Shown in pieces: positions 63,608 to 64,000 of a stretch of DNA of 64,000 nucleotides. The notes beneath the pieces were generated by a model, which made no database searches, had not been told where the DNA came from, and was given only the letters and a program-made list of their open reading frames with translations. The position numbers were made by a program, and so were the translations under genes. Position 1 is the first letter of the stretch, and each line of letters starts with the position of its first letter. Source of the stretch: Sphingomonadales bacterium (lineage in GTDB: Bacteria; Pseudomonadota; Alphaproteobacteria; Sphingomonadales; Sphingomonadaceae); contig JAIXWO010000026.1 in NCBI GenBank assembly GCA_027491235.1, positions 1-64,000 on the forward strand, in the 5' to 3' direction.

Positions 63608-64000
63608 TCAAGCAGCAGCAAGCGTTTCGATCTGAAGGATGGGAAGCAGGATCGCGAGCACGATCAGCGCCACGACGCAGCCCATGATCACGATGATAGC
63701 AGGTTCGAGGAGCGAGAGCGCGGTCGCTGTGAAGCGATCAAATTCGCGCTCCAGATAGTCAGCAGACCGTTCCAGCATCTGATCCAGCTGGCCTGAGCTT
63801 TCGCCAGACGCCGTGAGATAGACCAGAAGCGGCGGAAAGACGCCTGCGCGCTTTAGTGCGGCTGACAGGCTGCCGCCGCTGCGCACAGACTCCGCAATGT
63901 CCTGCGTTGCAACACGCAGCGCGCGGTTATTGACGGTCTGGCCGGTCAATAGGAGGCCCTCGAGAAGGGGGAGGCGGCTGGCGACCATCGTTGCCAAGGT
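63608..64000 (-). CDS. gspF: Type II secretion system inner membrane protein GspF, 3' part
   Basis: Only the C-terminal 130 residues or so are in the window; the 5' part lies beyond base 64000. Signatures are RLPLLEGLLLTG, P-P-L-L-V-Y-L-T-A-S-G-E-S-S-G-Q-L and the closing helix VIVIMGCVVALIVLAILLPI. GspF is the polytopic platform of the T2SS. gspC, D and E are not visible. Confidence 0.93.
   Translation of the reverse strand, partial: TLATMVASRLPLLEGLLLTGQTVNNRALRVATQDIAESVRSGGSLSAALKRAGVFPPLLVYLTASGESSGQLDQMLERSADYLEREFDRFTATALSLLEPAIIVIMGCVVALIVLAILLPILQIETLAAA

Overview
This window is a high-GC alphaproteobacterial chromosome segment, most likely from the Sphingomonadales. The evidence is a PhyR-NepR-EcfG general stress module with GGAAC-N16-CGTT promoters, a DivL-type kinase with tyrosine in place of the H-box histidine, the gene order divL-tsaE-amgK-murU-addB-addA-trxA, and the sulfur operon cobA-DUF2849-cysI-DUF934-cysH. 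I cannot name a genus from sequence alone.

Layout. 1-5.7 kb is accessory metabolism: the 3' end of rlmJ, a DUF3237 gene divergent from a Rieske oxygenase/DoxX pair, a small HNH protein, and a TonB-dependent siderophore receptor behind a Fur-box-like palindrome. 5.7-12.4 kb is a sensory and stress island: a heme-PAS FixL-like kinase, phyR, nepR-ecfG-phyK, a lone receiver, a small membrane protein and a Crp/Fnr regulator. Four candidate sigma-EcfG promoters lie here, and one of them seems to drive a short non-coding transcript. 12.4-17 kb carries yqgE, a secreted protein, ahcY with a SahR-like operator, a lipoprotein and a truncated gene among REPIN-type repeats. 17-28.4 kb is a compact run, divL-tsaE-amgK-murU-addB-addA, followed by trxA. 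28.5-45.6 kb holds argJ, a small exported protein just upstream of secA, a TSUP permease, the sulfur/siroheme operon, astD, selO, a hydrolase, a glycosyltransferase, a flavin oxidoreductase and an ammonium transporter. 45.7-52.1 kb has topA, a DUF1905 gene and nrdAB, the latter behind a tandem NrdR-like box pair. 52.1-53.9 kb is an apparently AT-richer two-gene insert: a membrane protein with a C9 tract, and an HNH nuclease. 54-58.5 kb has hypotheticals, a structured minus-strand RNA resembling 6S RNA with its own terminator, a PLP-fold protein of unknown role and a toxin-antitoxin pair. 58.5-64 kb is a type II secretion operon, gspF(partial)-G-H-I-J-K-L-M-N, on the minus strand and cut by the window end.

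How the genes work together. PhyR, NepR, EcfG and the HWE/HisKA_2 kinase form one partner-switch circuit, and its promoter motif also lies in front of the Crp/Fnr gene. The cys operon couples APS reduction, sulfite reduction and siroheme precursor synthesis. AmgK and MurU recycle cell-wall sugars, AddAB repairs double-strand breaks, and the Gsp proteins build a secretion pseudopilus. Coordinates of starts were adjusted where ribosome binding sites, overlaps or family length argued for it. No tRNA, rRNA, CRISPR array or complete insertion sequence was found.
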